DNA of 64,000 nucleotides, from positions 744,001 through 808,000 of the forward strand of contig NZ_CP100448.1 in the NCBI RefSeq assembly GCF_024227715.1, in the 5' to 3' direction. Positions 45,591 to 54,253 of the stretch are shown one piece after another (the stretch's first letter is position 1; every line of letters starts with the position of its first letter). The notes below the pieces were generated by a model. The model was not told where the DNA came from, ran no database searches, and saw only the letters and a program-made list of their open reading frames with translations. Origin of the DNA: Halomarina litorea (GTDB taxonomy: Archaea; Halobacteriota; Halobacteria; Halobacteriales; Haloarculaceae). Made by a program: the position numbers and the translations under genes.

Positions 45591-45602
45591 ACAAATATTT
45601 GC
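45591..45602 (-). promoter_or_regulatory. Promoter of the regulator-subtilase operon
   Basis: GCAAATATTTGT is centred about 30 bases before the ATG at 45566. It is AT-rich and palindromic (CAAATATTTG), so it could also be an operator for the regulator it precedes. Confidence 0.65.
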
Positions 45603-45790
45603 GGTAATACTCCCCACACAGTTTCATACGTCAGTGTCTATCTGTGACTACTTGGTGTCCAGAAATAAACCTGAAATACTGTGAATACTGCCTTTCGAGG
45701 GGGCGGGACGTCCGAATTCAGCGCTTCAGTGTAATCGTGGTCACCAGTCGACCGCCCGTTCGACGGTCCCAACCGGCTATGGCCGGCTGG
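45603..45790. other. AT-richer gap between the regulator operon and gatB
   Basis: About 190 bases, lower in GC than its flanks (AATAAACCTGAAATACTGTGAATACTG). It holds no supported gene. The sequence may carry control sites of the regulator operon. Confidence 0.4.
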
Positions 45791-47272
45791 TCAGTCGTCC
45801 AGTTTCTCGCGAAGTATCTGGTTGACCTCGCCGGGGTCGGCGCTCCCCCCCGTCGCGGCCATCACCTGCCCGACGAGGAAGTTGAGTGCGCCGTCCTCGC
45901 CGGCGTGGTAGTCCTCGACGGCGTCGGGGTTCTCGTCGATGGCCTCGCTGACGGCCTCGACCACCTCGTCGCCGCCCGTCTTGCCCAGCCCCTCGCGTTC
46001 GACGACGGTGTCCGGGTCCGCGCCCTCGTCGAGCATCGCCCGGAGGACGACCTCCTCGGCGTTCTTGACCGTTATCTCGTCCTCGTCGACCAGCGAGAGC
46101 AGCCGGACGAACGCCTCGCGGTCGACGGCGTCGAGGGGCATGTCGCGGTAGTTGAGTTCCCCGAGCAGGCGGTCGGCGACCCACGCCGCGGCGAGTGCGG
46201 GGTCGAACTCCGCGGTGAGGTCCTCGTAGAAGTCCGCCACCTGCTTCGTTGAGGTGAGCTTCGACGCCTCCTCCGCCGAGAGGCCGTACTCCTCGCGGAA
46301 TCGCTTCCGGCGGGCGTCGGGGAGTTCGGGGATGGGTATCTCCTCCTTCCAGCCCGAGACGCGGAGCGGCGGGAGATCGGCCTCCCGGAAGTAGCGGTAG
46401 TCCTTCTCTTCTTCCTTCGAGCGCATCGAGACGGTGACGCCGCGGCCCTCGTCCCAGTGGCGCGTCTCCTGTTCGATCTCGCGCCCGCGCTGGACGGCGT
46501 TGCGCTGGCGAGTCACCTCGTAGGCGAGGGCCTTCTCCGCGCCCTTGTGACTGGAGATGTTCTTTACTTCTGTACGATTGGCCGCGGCGAGGGCGTCCGC
46601 GCCGATGGAACCGTCCTCGCCCACCTCCTCTGCGGGGACCAGCGAGATGTTCGCGTCCACGCGCAGCGAGCCGTCGCGCTCGGCGTCGAACACGCCGAGG
46701 TACTCCAGCACTTCCTCCAGTTTGGCGAGGAACGCCCGCACCTCGCCCGGTCCCCGGAAGTCGGGCTCGGTGACGATCTCCATCAGGGGCATCCCGGCGC
46801 GGTTGTAGTCGACCATCGTGTACTCCGCGCGGTCGATGGCCCCGCCCTCGTGTTTCAGCGATCCGGGGTCCTCCTCCAAATGGGCGCGTTCGATGTCGAT
46901 GGTCCGCCGGTTCCCCTCGACACGAATCTCCAGCGAGCCGTCCTGACAGATGGGCTCGTCGTACTGCGTTATCTGGAAGTTCTTCGGCAGGTCGGGGTAG
47001 TAGTAGTTCTTCCGGTGAAAGCGGGTCTCCTCGGGGATGTCGGCGTCCAGCGCCTTGCCGACCTTCACGGCGGCCTCGACGGCCGCCTCGTTGACGACGG
47101 GCAGGGCGCCGGGCAGGCCGAGACAGACCGGACAGGTGTGGGTGTTCGGCGCGTCGTCGGCCGTGTCGGTCGAACAGCCACAGAAGAGCTTCGTGGCCGT
47201 CTCGAGCTGGACGTGCACCTCCAGCCCGATGACGACGGCGTGGTCGCGCGTCTGCGTCGCTTGCGCGGTCAT
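45791..47272 (-). CDS. gatB: Asp-tRNAAsn/Glu-tRNAGln amidotransferase subunit B
   Basis: A 493-residue subunit that phosphorylates the mischarged tRNA and accepts ammonia. VIGLEVHVQL, CPVCLGLPGALPVVN, FHRKNYYYPDLPKNFQITQYDEPI and PLMEIVTEPDFR are the kinase core. The C-terminal YqeY-like region from about 345 ends in the QILREKLDD helix. It works with GatA/C, absent here, and with a non-discriminating AspRS. The zinc cysteines (CGCS, CPVC) are present. Confidence 0.95.
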   Translation of the reverse strand: MTAQATQTRDHAVVIGLEVHVQLETATKLFCGCSTDTADDAPNTHTCPVCLGLPGALPVVNEAAVEAAVKVGKALDADIPEETRFHRKNYYYPDLPKNFQITQYDEPICQDGSLEIRVEGNRRTIDIERAHLEEDPGSLKHEGGAIDRAEYTMVDYNRAGMPLMEIVTEPDFRGPGEVRAFLAKLEEVLEYLGVFDAERDGSLRVDANISLVPAEEVGEDGSIGADALAAANRTEVKNISSHKGAEKALAYEVTRQRNAVQRGREIEQETRHWDEGRGVTVSMRSKEEEKDYRYFREADLPPLRVSGWKEEIPIPELPDARRKRFREEYGLSAEEASKLTSTKQVADFYEDLTAEFDPALAAAWVADRLLGELNYRDMPLDAVDREAFVRLLSLVDEDEITVKNAEEVVLRAMLDEGADPDTVVEREGLGKTGGDEVVEAVSEAIDENPDAVEDYHAGEDGALNFLVGQVMAATGGSADPGEVNQILREKLDD

Positions 47273-47294
47273 TACTGGACTGTCCCGGCGGGGG

Positions 47295-47305
47295 CGCTAA
47301 AGGGT
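47295..47305 (-). promoter_or_regulatory. Promoter of gatB
   Basis: CCCTTTAGC on the minus strand lies about 27 bases before the ATG at 47272. Confidence 0.55.
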
Positions 47306-47329
47306 GTCGGGTACGTGTCGCCGTACCCG

Positions 47330-48208
47330 CTACCCCTCGCCGAGGAACTCGACCAGTCGGTCGCTCACCGCCGCCGCCTCCTCGTGCTGGAGCCAGTGGG
47401 TTGCCCGCTCGAACACCTCCAGCTCACCGCGCTCGCAGTACGCGAGGCTCCGCTCGGCGTTCTCGCGGACGAGGGCGTCGTCGCGCGCGCCCCAGAGGAC
47501 GAGCGTCTCGGGTTCGACTCGCCCTGTGCGCGAGAACAGCCCGCTCCGGAGGCCGTTGGCACGATACCAGTTCAGCATCGCCGTGAGCGCACCCTCGCGG
47601 CCCCACGCCGTCTGGTAGCGGTCGAGGTCACGGTCGGTGAACGTTCCCGGGCGACTGGACCCGCGGAGCATCCCGGTCATGAGGCGGAAGTCGCCGGCAC
47701 GCAGGGCGCGCTCGGGGACCCGGGGAAACTGGAAGAACCCGGCGTAGGTGCTCCGAAACCGCTGTGCCCACGACTCGCGGAGCGTCTCGCCGAACGCGCC
47801 CGGGTGGGGGACGTTGAGGATTCCGAGGCGGTCGACCCGGTCCGGGTGGTCCTGTGCGAGACACCACGCGACCATCGCGCCCCAGTCGTGGCCGACGACG
47901 CTGGCGCTGTCGCGGCCCGTCGCCTCGACGAGGCCGAGGGCGTCGTCGACGAGGGCCGCGACGCGGTAGGCGCGCTTGCCGTCGGGCCGGTCGCTCAGGT
48001 TGTACCCTCGCTGGTCGGGGACGACGACGCGGAAACCCGCCTCGGCGAGCGGTTGGATCTGCCGCCGCCAGCCGTACCAGAACTCGGGGAAGCCGTGGAG
48101 GAGGAGGACGAGCGGACCGTCCTCGGGCCCGGCGACGCGGGCGTGCAGGGTGACGTTCCCCGTCTCGACGTACGTGGACTCGCCCGGGGCATCGGCCGTC
48201 CGTTGCAT
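47330..48208 (-). CDS. Alpha/beta hydrolase (epoxide hydrolase-like)
   Basis: A 292-residue hydrolase. LLLHGFPEFWYGWRRQIQPLA holds the HGxP oxyanion motif, SVVGHDWGAMVAW the Asp nucleophile typical of epoxide hydrolases and dehalogenases, and ATHWLQHEE the catalytic His. The cap region is in the middle. The substrate is unknown. The ATG at 48208 gives the family N-terminus; a longer frame to 48322 was rejected. Confidence 0.88.
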   Translation of the reverse strand: MQRTADAPGESTYVETGNVTLHARVAGPEDGPLVLLLHGFPEFWYGWRRQIQPLAEAGFRVVVPDQRGYNLSDRPDGKRAYRVAALVDDALGLVEATGRDSASVVGHDWGAMVAWCLAQDHPDRVDRLGILNVPHPGAFGETLRESWAQRFRSTYAGFFQFPRVPERALRAGDFRLMTGMLRGSSRPGTFTDRDLDRYQTAWGREGALTAMLNWYRANGLRSGLFSRTGRVEPETLVLWGARDDALVRENAERSLAYCERGELEVFERATHWLQHEEAAAVSDRLVEFLGEG

Positions 48209-48353
48209 GGTCGGAGGTGGGACCGACGGGGTGAATCGCTTGTCCTCGCGGCGACCCGCGGGGGGTGTCGAGGGGCCTCGACGGTCCCCGTCCGGGCGTC
48301 GGACCGCACGCTGGCGGCTCATCTATCAGCCCCGATGTCATTGTCTGACGCAG

Positions 48354-48361
48354 GTTTATAC
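48354..48361 (+). promoter_or_regulatory. Promoter of the coiled-coil/smc/scpA operon
   Basis: GTTTATAC lies about 28 bases before the ATG at 48385. It overlaps or nearly touches the GTG at 48364, so the shorter start is favoured for a leaderless transcript. Confidence 0.65.
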
Positions 48362-48384
48362 GCGTGGAGCGGTGGGTATGTCAC

Positions 48385-48654
48385 ATGGCTAGCGGGAACC
48401 GCGTCGAGGAACTCGAGGCACGGGTCAATCAACTGGAGGCGTCGGTGACGGGACTGACCGACGAACTGGTCGAGTGTAAGGAACGACTGCGGGCGTTGGA
48501 GGAGGCAGTCGAACCGGACGTCGACGACATCATCGAGGGGCAGACCACCCGTTCCGCCGACGCGTCCGCGACCGAATCCGAAGCGGACAAATCCTCCCAG
48601 GAGAAGGGTGAGGAGAGCACGGACTCCGGCAGCGACGAGATCATCGTCGCGTAA
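48385..48654 (+). CDS. Small coiled-coil protein upstream of Smc
   Basis: An 89-residue acidic protein. The first 45 residues form a heptad-type coiled coil (NRVEELEARVNQLEASVTGLTDELVECKERLRALEE); the rest is Ser/Glu-rich and probably disordered, with a hydrophobic end, DEIIVA. It is often labelled as a bZIP-like protein in haloarchaea. It is followed 24 bases later by smc, which suggests a role with condensin, by context only. A GTG at 48364 is an alternative start. Confidence 0.75.
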   Translation: MASGNRVEELEARVNQLEASVTGLTDELVECKERLRALEEAVEPDVDDIIEGQTTRSADASATESEADKSSQEKGEESTDSGSDEIIVA

Positions 48655-48678
48655 GGGGGCCGTCACACGAGCGACCCC

Positions 48679-51600
48679 ATGCACATCAAAGAGCTCGTCC
48701 TCGATGACTTCAAGAGTTTCGGCCGGAAGACCCGCATTCCGTTCTACGAGGACTTTACGACCATCAGCGGCCCGAACGGTTCGGGCAAGTCCAACATCAT
48801 CGACTCCGTCCTGTTCGCGCTGGGACTGGCGCGAACCTCCGGCATCCGCGCCGAGAAGCTGACGGACCTCATCTACAACCCCGACGACGACGGGGCGGAC
48901 TTCGCGGGCGAACGCGAGGCATCCGTCGAGGTGGTCCTCGACAACTCCGACGCGACGCTCTCCCGGTCGCAGGTGACGAACGCGGCCGGCACGGACAACG
49001 TCGGCGACGTCGACGAGATCAGTATTCGGAGACGCGTCAAACAGACCGAGGACAACTACTACTCGTACTACTACCTGAACGGCCGGTCGGTGAACCTCTC
49101 GGACATCCAGGACCTGCTGGCGCAGGCGGGTGTCGCCCCGGAGGGGTACAACGTCGTGATGCAGGGCGACGTCACCGAGATAATCAACATGACGCCCGGC
49201 TCCCGTCGCGAGATAATCGACGAGATAGCGGGCGTCGCGGAGTTCGACGCGCGCAAGGCCGACGCGATGGACGAACTCGAAGTCGTGGAAGAACGCGTCG
49301 ACGAGGCCGACCTCCGCATCGAGGAGAAAGAGGACCGCCTCGAACAACTGAAAGACGAACGCGAGACGGCACTGGAGTACCAGTCGCTGAAGGAGGAACG
49401 CGAGGAGTACGAGGGCTACCTCAAGGCCGCCGAACTGGAGGACAAGCGCGCCGCCCTCGACGCGACCGAGTCGAAGGTCGAGCGCACCGAGTCGAAACTG
49501 GAAGAGCGCCAGCGCACCTTAGACGAACGACAGGGAGCCGTCCTCCGGCAGGAGGAGGACTTAGAGGACCTCAACGCCGAAATCGAGCGCACCGGCGAGG
49601 ACGAACAGCTCCGGGTCAAACGGGAGATGGAGGAGGTCAAAGGCGAGATATCCCGCCTCGAGGACGCCATCGAGAGCGCCCGCGAGCGGGTGGAGGACGC
49701 CGAGAACAGGCGCCGGCAGGCGTTCGTGAAGGTCGACCGCAAACAGGAACAGGTCGACGACCTGCACGCGAAGGTCCGCAACGTCAAGGTCGAGAAGGCC
49801 TCGCTGAAGGCCGACATCGAGGAGAGACGCGAGGAACTCGCCGACGTGGAGGCGGACATCGAGGCCGTCGACGACGAGTACGAGCAGTTGAAGGAGGACC
49901 TCGCCGAGGCGCGCGAGGAGCTGGAGGACGCGAAATCCGAGAAGAACGAACTCCAGCGCGAGCAGGACCGCCTGCTGGACGAGGCGCGCCGTCGCTCGAA
50001 CGAGCAACGGGAGGTCCGAGAGGACATCGAGGACCTGCAAGACGAGGTGCCGGACCTCGAAGCCGACCTCGCGGACCTCGAAGCCGAACTGGAGAAAGTC
50101 GAGAAGAACAAGACGACCATCGAGTCGGTCGTCGACGACCTCCGAGGCGAGAAGTACGATCTGCAGGACGAACTGGACGCGATAGAGGACAAGGTCAGCG
50201 CGGCCCAGCAGGAGTACGCCGAACTGGAGGCGAAAGCCGGCCAGAGCGGGGACTCCTCGTTCGGGCGGGCGGTCACCACCGTCCTGAACGGCGACATCGA
50301 CGGCGTCCACGGCGCGGTCGGGCAACTGGGCGGCGTCTCCAGCCAGTACGCGACGGCCTGTGAAACCGCGGCGGGCGGCCGACTCGCCAACGTCGTCGTG
50401 GAGGACGACGGAGTCGGCCAGCGCGGTATCGAGTACCTCAAGTCGCGCAACGCAGGTCGGGCGACGTTCCTCCCGATGAACAAGATGCGTCAGCGCTCGC
50501 TACCCTCGCTCCCGAACGAGTCGGGCGTGGTGGACTTCGCGTACAACCTCGTGGACTTCGACCCGCAGTACGCGGGCATCTTCTCGTACGTTCTCGGGGA
50601 CACGCTGGTCGTCGAGGACGTCGAGACCGCCCGCGACCTGATGGGGTCGTTCCGGATGGTGACGCTGGACGGCGAACTCGTCGAGAAGAGCGGGGCGATG
50701 ACCGGGGGGTCCCGGTCGGGGTCCCGGTACTCGTTCGCCGGCGGCGAGGGGCAACTCGAACGGGTCGCGACGCGCATCAACGAACTGGAGGAGAAACGAC
50801 AGTCGGTTCGCGAGGAACTGCGTGACGTCGAATCGAGGTTGGACGACGCCCGCGACCGGCAGGCGAACGTCGCCGACAAGGTGCGAGAGGTCGAGAGCGA
50901 CGTGGAGTCCACCGAGGACCGCATCGCGTCCATCGACGAGGAGGTCGAACGCAAGGAGGCCCGCCTCGACGAACTGGAGGACGAACGCGAGGAGGTCACC
51001 GAGCGCATGGAGGCCATCGAGGCCGACATCGCCGCGAAGGACGAGGAGATAGCGGCCATCGAGGAGCGCATCGCCGACCGCGAGGCCGACCTGCGCGACT
51101 CGGAAGTGGCCGAACTCACCGAACGCGCCGAGGAGATTCGCGCCGACATCGCGGACCTCGAAGCGGAGATGGACGACCTCGACGGCACGCTCAACGAACT
51201 CCAACTGGAGAAGCAGTACGCCGAGGAGGCCATCGAGGACCTCCACGACGACATCGAGAGCGCCCAGAACCGCAAGGCCGAGGCCGAAGAGCGCATCGTC
51301 GAACTGGAGGACGAAATCGAGGAGAAGGAGGCCGTCCTCGAGGAGAAACGCGAGCAGGTCGCGGAGCTGGAGGACGAACTCGCCGAGTTGAAAGAGGAAC
51401 GCGAGGCGCTGAAGGCCGACCTGCGCGAGGCGAAGGAGGCCCGCGACGAGGCCAAGGAGGCGGTCGGGAAACTCGCCTCCCGGTTGGAGACGCTGACCGA
51501 CAAGCGCGACCGACTGGAGTGGGAGGTCGACGAACTCGCCGCGCAGGTCGGCGAGTACGACCCCGAGTCCATCCCCGACCACGACGAGGTGGAGTCCGAG

Positions 51601-52245
51601 ATCGCCCGCCTCGACGGGGAGATGACGGCGCTCGAACCGGTGAACATGCTCGCCATCGACGAGTACGACGCCGTCGCCGAGGACCTCGCGGACCTGCAGG
51701 ACAAGCGGGCCACGCTGGTCGAGGAGCGCGACGGCATCGTCGAGCGCATCGAGGGGTACGAGGCGAAGAAGAAGGCGACGTTCATGGAGTCCTACGAGGC
51801 CATCAACGGGCACTTCGAGGACATCTTCGGCCGCCTCTCCAGCGGGAGCGGCACCCTCGTACTGGAAGACGAGGACGACCCGTTCGAGGGTGGCCTGACG
51901 ATGAAGGCGAAACCGGGCGACAAGCCCGTCCAGCGCCTCGACGCCATGTCCGGCGGCGAGAAGTCGCTGACGGCACTCGCGTTCATCTTCGCCATTCAAC
52001 GCCACAACCCGGCCCCGTTCTACGCGCTGGACGAGGTGGACGCCTTCCTCGACGCGGCCAACGCGGAGGCGGTCGGCGAGATGGTCGACGCCCTCGCGGA
52101 CGACGCGCAGTTCGTCGTCGTCTCCCATCGCTCGGCGCTGCTGGAACGCTCCGAGCGCGCCATCGGCGTGACGATGATGGACGACAACGTCTCGGCGGTG
52201 ACTGGTATCGACCTGAGCGGGCAGGGGGTGCCGGCGGATGACTAG
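48679..52245 (+). CDS. smc: Chromosome segregation protein Smc
   Basis: A 1188-residue condensin ATPase. Walker A is GPNGSGKSN at residues 31-39; two long acidic coiled-coil arms run about 170-510 and 680-1020; the hinge is at about 530-670 (DIDGVHGAVGQLGG to GAMTGGSRSG). The C-terminal head has MSGGEKSLTALAFIFAIQ (signature) and FYALDEVDAFLD (Walker B). It overlaps scpA by eight bases. Length and order are complete for an archaeal Smc. Confidence 0.97.
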   Translation: MHIKELVLDDFKSFGRKTRIPFYEDFTTISGPNGSGKSNIIDSVLFALGLARTSGIRAEKLTDLIYNPDDDGADFAGEREASVEVVLDNSDATLSRSQVTNAAGTDNVGDVDEISIRRRVKQTEDNYYSYYYLNGRSVNLSDIQDLLAQAGVAPEGYNVVMQGDVTEIINMTPGSRREIIDEIAGVAEFDARKADAMDELEVVEERVDEADLRIEEKEDRLEQLKDERETALEYQSLKEEREEYEGYLKAAELEDKRAALDATESKVERTESKLEERQRTLDERQGAVLRQEEDLEDLNAEIERTGEDEQLRVKREMEEVKGEISRLEDAIESARERVEDAENRRRQAFVKVDRKQEQVDDLHAKVRNVKVEKASLKADIEERREELADVEADIEAVDDEYEQLKEDLAEAREELEDAKSEKNELQREQDRLLDEARRRSNEQREVREDIEDLQDEVPDLEADLADLEAELEKVEKNKTTIESVVDDLRGEKYDLQDELDAIEDKVSAAQQEYAELEAKAGQSGDSSFGRAVTTVLNGDIDGVHGAVGQLGGVSSQYATACETAAGGRLANVVVEDDGVGQRGIEYLKSRNAGRATFLPMNKMRQRSLPSLPNESGVVDFAYNLVDFDPQYAGIFSYVLGDTLVVEDVETARDLMGSFRMVTLDGELVEKSGAMTGGSRSGSRYSFAGGEGQLERVATRINELEEKRQSVREELRDVESRLDDARDRQANVADKVREVESDVESTEDRIASIDEEVERKEARLDELEDEREEVTERMEAIEADIAAKDEEIAAIEERIADREADLRDSEVAELTERAEEIRADIADLEAEMDDLDGTLNELQLEKQYAEEAIEDLHDDIESAQNRKAEAEERIVELEDEIEEKEAVLEEKREQVAELEDELAELKEEREALKADLREAKEARDEAKEAVGKLASRLETLTDKRDRLEWEVDELAAQVGEYDPESIPDHDEVESEIARLDGEMTALEPVNMLAIDEYDAVAEDLADLQDKRATLVEERDGIVERIEGYEAKKKATFMESYEAINGHFEDIFGRLSSGSGTLVLEDEDDPFEGGLTMKAKPGDKPVQRLDAMSGGEKSLTALAFIFAIQRHNPAPFYALDEVDAFLDAANAEAVGEMVDALADDAQFVVVSHRSALLERSERAIGVTMMDDNVSAVTGIDLSGQGVPADD

Positions 52246-53482
52246 CGCGGACGGAGACCCGCCGAAGGCGGGTCGAGAGTCCGCGAACGAGTCGAGCGAG
52301 GAGCAACGCGACTCGCGAGACAGCGCGGACGGAGAGGGAGACGCGACCAGCGCGGGGTCGGAGACCCCGCGAGAAACCGGCGACGATGTCGCCGGTGACG
52401 AAGGGAGCGTCTCCGAGACGCGAGCGGAGAGCGAAGCGAGCCGCGAGCAAGGCCCGCCGAAGGCGGATCGCGAGTCCGCGGAGCAGTCGAGCGACTCGGA
52501 GGAACCGCGAGACAGCCCGGCCGGGAACGAACACACGAACGGTCACGACGCCCACGAGGGGCAGGACGTCGCGGACGGCGTCTCGCTGAACATCGCGGGT
52601 CACGAGGACCGCGAGGACCCCTCGGCGGACGTCTCGGACCTGCTGGGCGGTGACGAAGCGGAGGCCCCCGACGCGGACGACGGCGAGGATGGTGTCGAAC
52701 CCGTCGAACTCCTCGTCCAGTTGGCCGACCGGGGCGAGATCGCCCCGTGGGACATCGACATCGTCGCGGTGACGGACAAGTTCCTCGCGGCGCTGGACGA
52801 CGGCGACCTGCGGACCGGCGGGCGGGCGCTGTTCTACGCGAGCGTCCTCCTGCGGATGAAGAGCGACGCGCTGATGGAACCCGACGAGCCGGAGGAACCG
52901 GAGCTCGAACCGTGGGAGGAGCCGTGGGACGCCCCCGGTGCGCCGGAGGACGACGAGTGGGGAGGGCCGGACCCCTTCGACGCCCTCGACCGGGAGATGG
53001 ACCGCCGCCTCGAACGCAAGCGCGCCCGCGGGATGCCCGAGACGCTCGACGAACTCGTCCGCGAGTTGCGGGAGGCAGAGCGCGGGTCGTGGTGGAAGGA
53101 GTCCCGGACCTACGACACCAGCGACTCGCCGAAGGGGTTCCGCCGGGGCACCCAGACCCTCGACTACCGGTCTGGCGACGACTTCCGGGTGGACGACGAA
53201 CCGACCGCGGGCGACGTGACCGGGACGGCCCACCAGGAGGACATCGAGACGACCATCCGGCACGTCAACCGCGCCCTTCGAGAGCAGTACGACGCCGGGC
53301 GCGAGGAGGTGCTCTACGCCGAGATTCAGGAAGCCGGCGGGTCGCGCGTCGAGACGTTCCTCGCGCTCCTCTTTCTGGCCCACCGCGGGCAGGTCCGCCT
53401 CCAGCAGGACGACCTGTTCGGCGACCTGTGGGTGCAGGACCCCGCCGCGACGGAGACGGCCGCGGAGGCCGTCGCGGACTGA
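52238..53482 (+). CDS. scpA: Segregation and condensation protein ScpA with a long acidic N-terminus
   Basis: A 414-residue kleisin. The core starts at about 150 (EPVELLVQLADRGEIAPWDIDIVAVTDKFLAAL), with GRALFYASVLLRMKSDALM and a C-terminal winged helix (EVLYAEIQEAGGSRVETFLALLFLAHRGQVRLQQDDLFGDLWV). Residues 1-110 are low-complexity, Glu/Ser/Asp-rich and contain a repeated segment. ScpA bridges the two Smc heads. No scpB follows. The ATG overlaps smc. Confidence 0.92.
   Translation: MTSADGDPPKAGRESANESSEEQRDSRDSADGEGDATSAGSETPRETGDDVAGDEGSVSETRAESEASREQGPPKADRESAEQSSDSEEPRDSPAGNEHTNGHDAHEGQDVADGVSLNIAGHEDREDPSADVSDLLGGDEAEAPDADDGEDGVEPVELLVQLADRGEIAPWDIDIVAVTDKFLAALDDGDLRTGGRALFYASVLLRMKSDALMEPDEPEEPELEPWEEPWDAPGAPEDDEWGGPDPFDALDREMDRRLERKRARGMPETLDELVRELREAERGSWWKESRTYDTSDSPKGFRRGTQTLDYRSGDDFRVDDEPTAGDVTGTAHQEDIETTIRHVNRALREQYDAGREEVLYAEIQEAGGSRVETFLALLFLAHRGQVRLQQDDLFGDLWVQDPAATETAAEAVAD
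52258..52500 (+). repeat. In-frame direct repeat in the scpA N-terminal region
   Basis: About 48 bases at 52258-52305 recur, with a few changes, at 52453-52500. The offset is exactly 195 bases, or 65 codons, so PPKAGRESANESSEEQRD recurs as PPKADRESAEQSSDSEEPRD. Each copy holds the palindrome CCGCCGAAGGCGG. Several other small palindromes lie between them. Confidence 0.75.
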
Positions 53483-53659
53483 TATTTGCAGAATTCCGAT
53501 ACGTTCTCGAACGGCGACTCGGGAGCCGGTGCTCGATTCGGCGTAAAATCGAGAATGGGCGTATCACGGACCGTGGCGCCCACGAACGCGAGGTCGTGCT
53601 AGCACGGGTGCGGGAACGCTTATTACGGTCCACGTCCATTCTGATGTCTGTTGATTAAC
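53483..53659. other. Gap with the doxX-like promoter
   Basis: A 177-base region, AT-richer at both ends. CTTATTACGG at 53619-53628 is a probable TATA element, leaving a leader of about ten bases before the ATG at 53660. Nothing else is supported. Confidence 0.45.
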
Positions 53660-54148
53660 ATGCAATCAGAGATTACGACCAGCAGGTGGTCCGGCTGGAG
53701 CCCCGTCTTCATGCGCGCGGCCCTCGGGACGGTCTTCGTCGTCAGCGGCCTCGGGAAGTTCGGCGTCGGTCCCAAGTCCGTCGGCGGTATCGGGAACTTC
53801 GGCGGCTACCTCGCCTCGCTGGGCGTCCCCCTGCCCGAGGTGTTCGCCTGGATCGTGGGCCTCGTCGAACTGTTCGGCGGCCTCCTGCTCCTGGTGGGCC
53901 TGTTCACCCGCTACGCGGCGGCGTTCATCGCCATCGACATGCTCGCGGCGCTGTGGCTCGTCCACATCCCGAACGGCTTCCCCGTCAGCGAGGGTGGCAT
54001 CGAGTTCGCCTTCACGCTGATGATGGTCTCCATCGCCGTGGTCCTCAGCGGCCCCGGCCGCCTCGCGCTGGAGTACGCCATCTTCGGCCGTGAACTCCTG
54101 CCCCGTGCGCGCAGCGACGACGCCGTCGAGACGCCCATCCGGACGTAA
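53660..54148 (+). CDS. DoxX family membrane protein
   Basis: A 162-residue protein with four membrane helices. FMRAALGTVFVVSGLGKFG, IVGLVELFGGLLLLVGLFTRYAA and FAFTLMMVSIAVVLSGPGRLALE match the DoxX group. Family members have been linked to quinone or thiosulfate redox in the membrane, but many have no known role. The ATG at 53660 is the first good start after the promoter; TTG at 53651 is possible. Confidence 0.85.
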   Translation: MQSEITTSRWSGWSPVFMRAALGTVFVVSGLGKFGVGPKSVGGIGNFGGYLASLGVPLPEVFAWIVGLVELFGGLLLLVGLFTRYAAAFIAIDMLAALWLVHIPNGFPVSEGGIEFAFTLMMVSIAVVLSGPGRLALEYAIFGRELLPRARSDDAVETPIRT

Positions 54149-54253
54149 GCCCGACGACCCACGTCGAACCGCCCTCTCTGTTCTCCGAGCCGTTCCAGTC
54201 ACGCGACGCCGGCCGTCGCTACCGCCGGGTGCCGACTGCGTCGGGGGTCCCCC

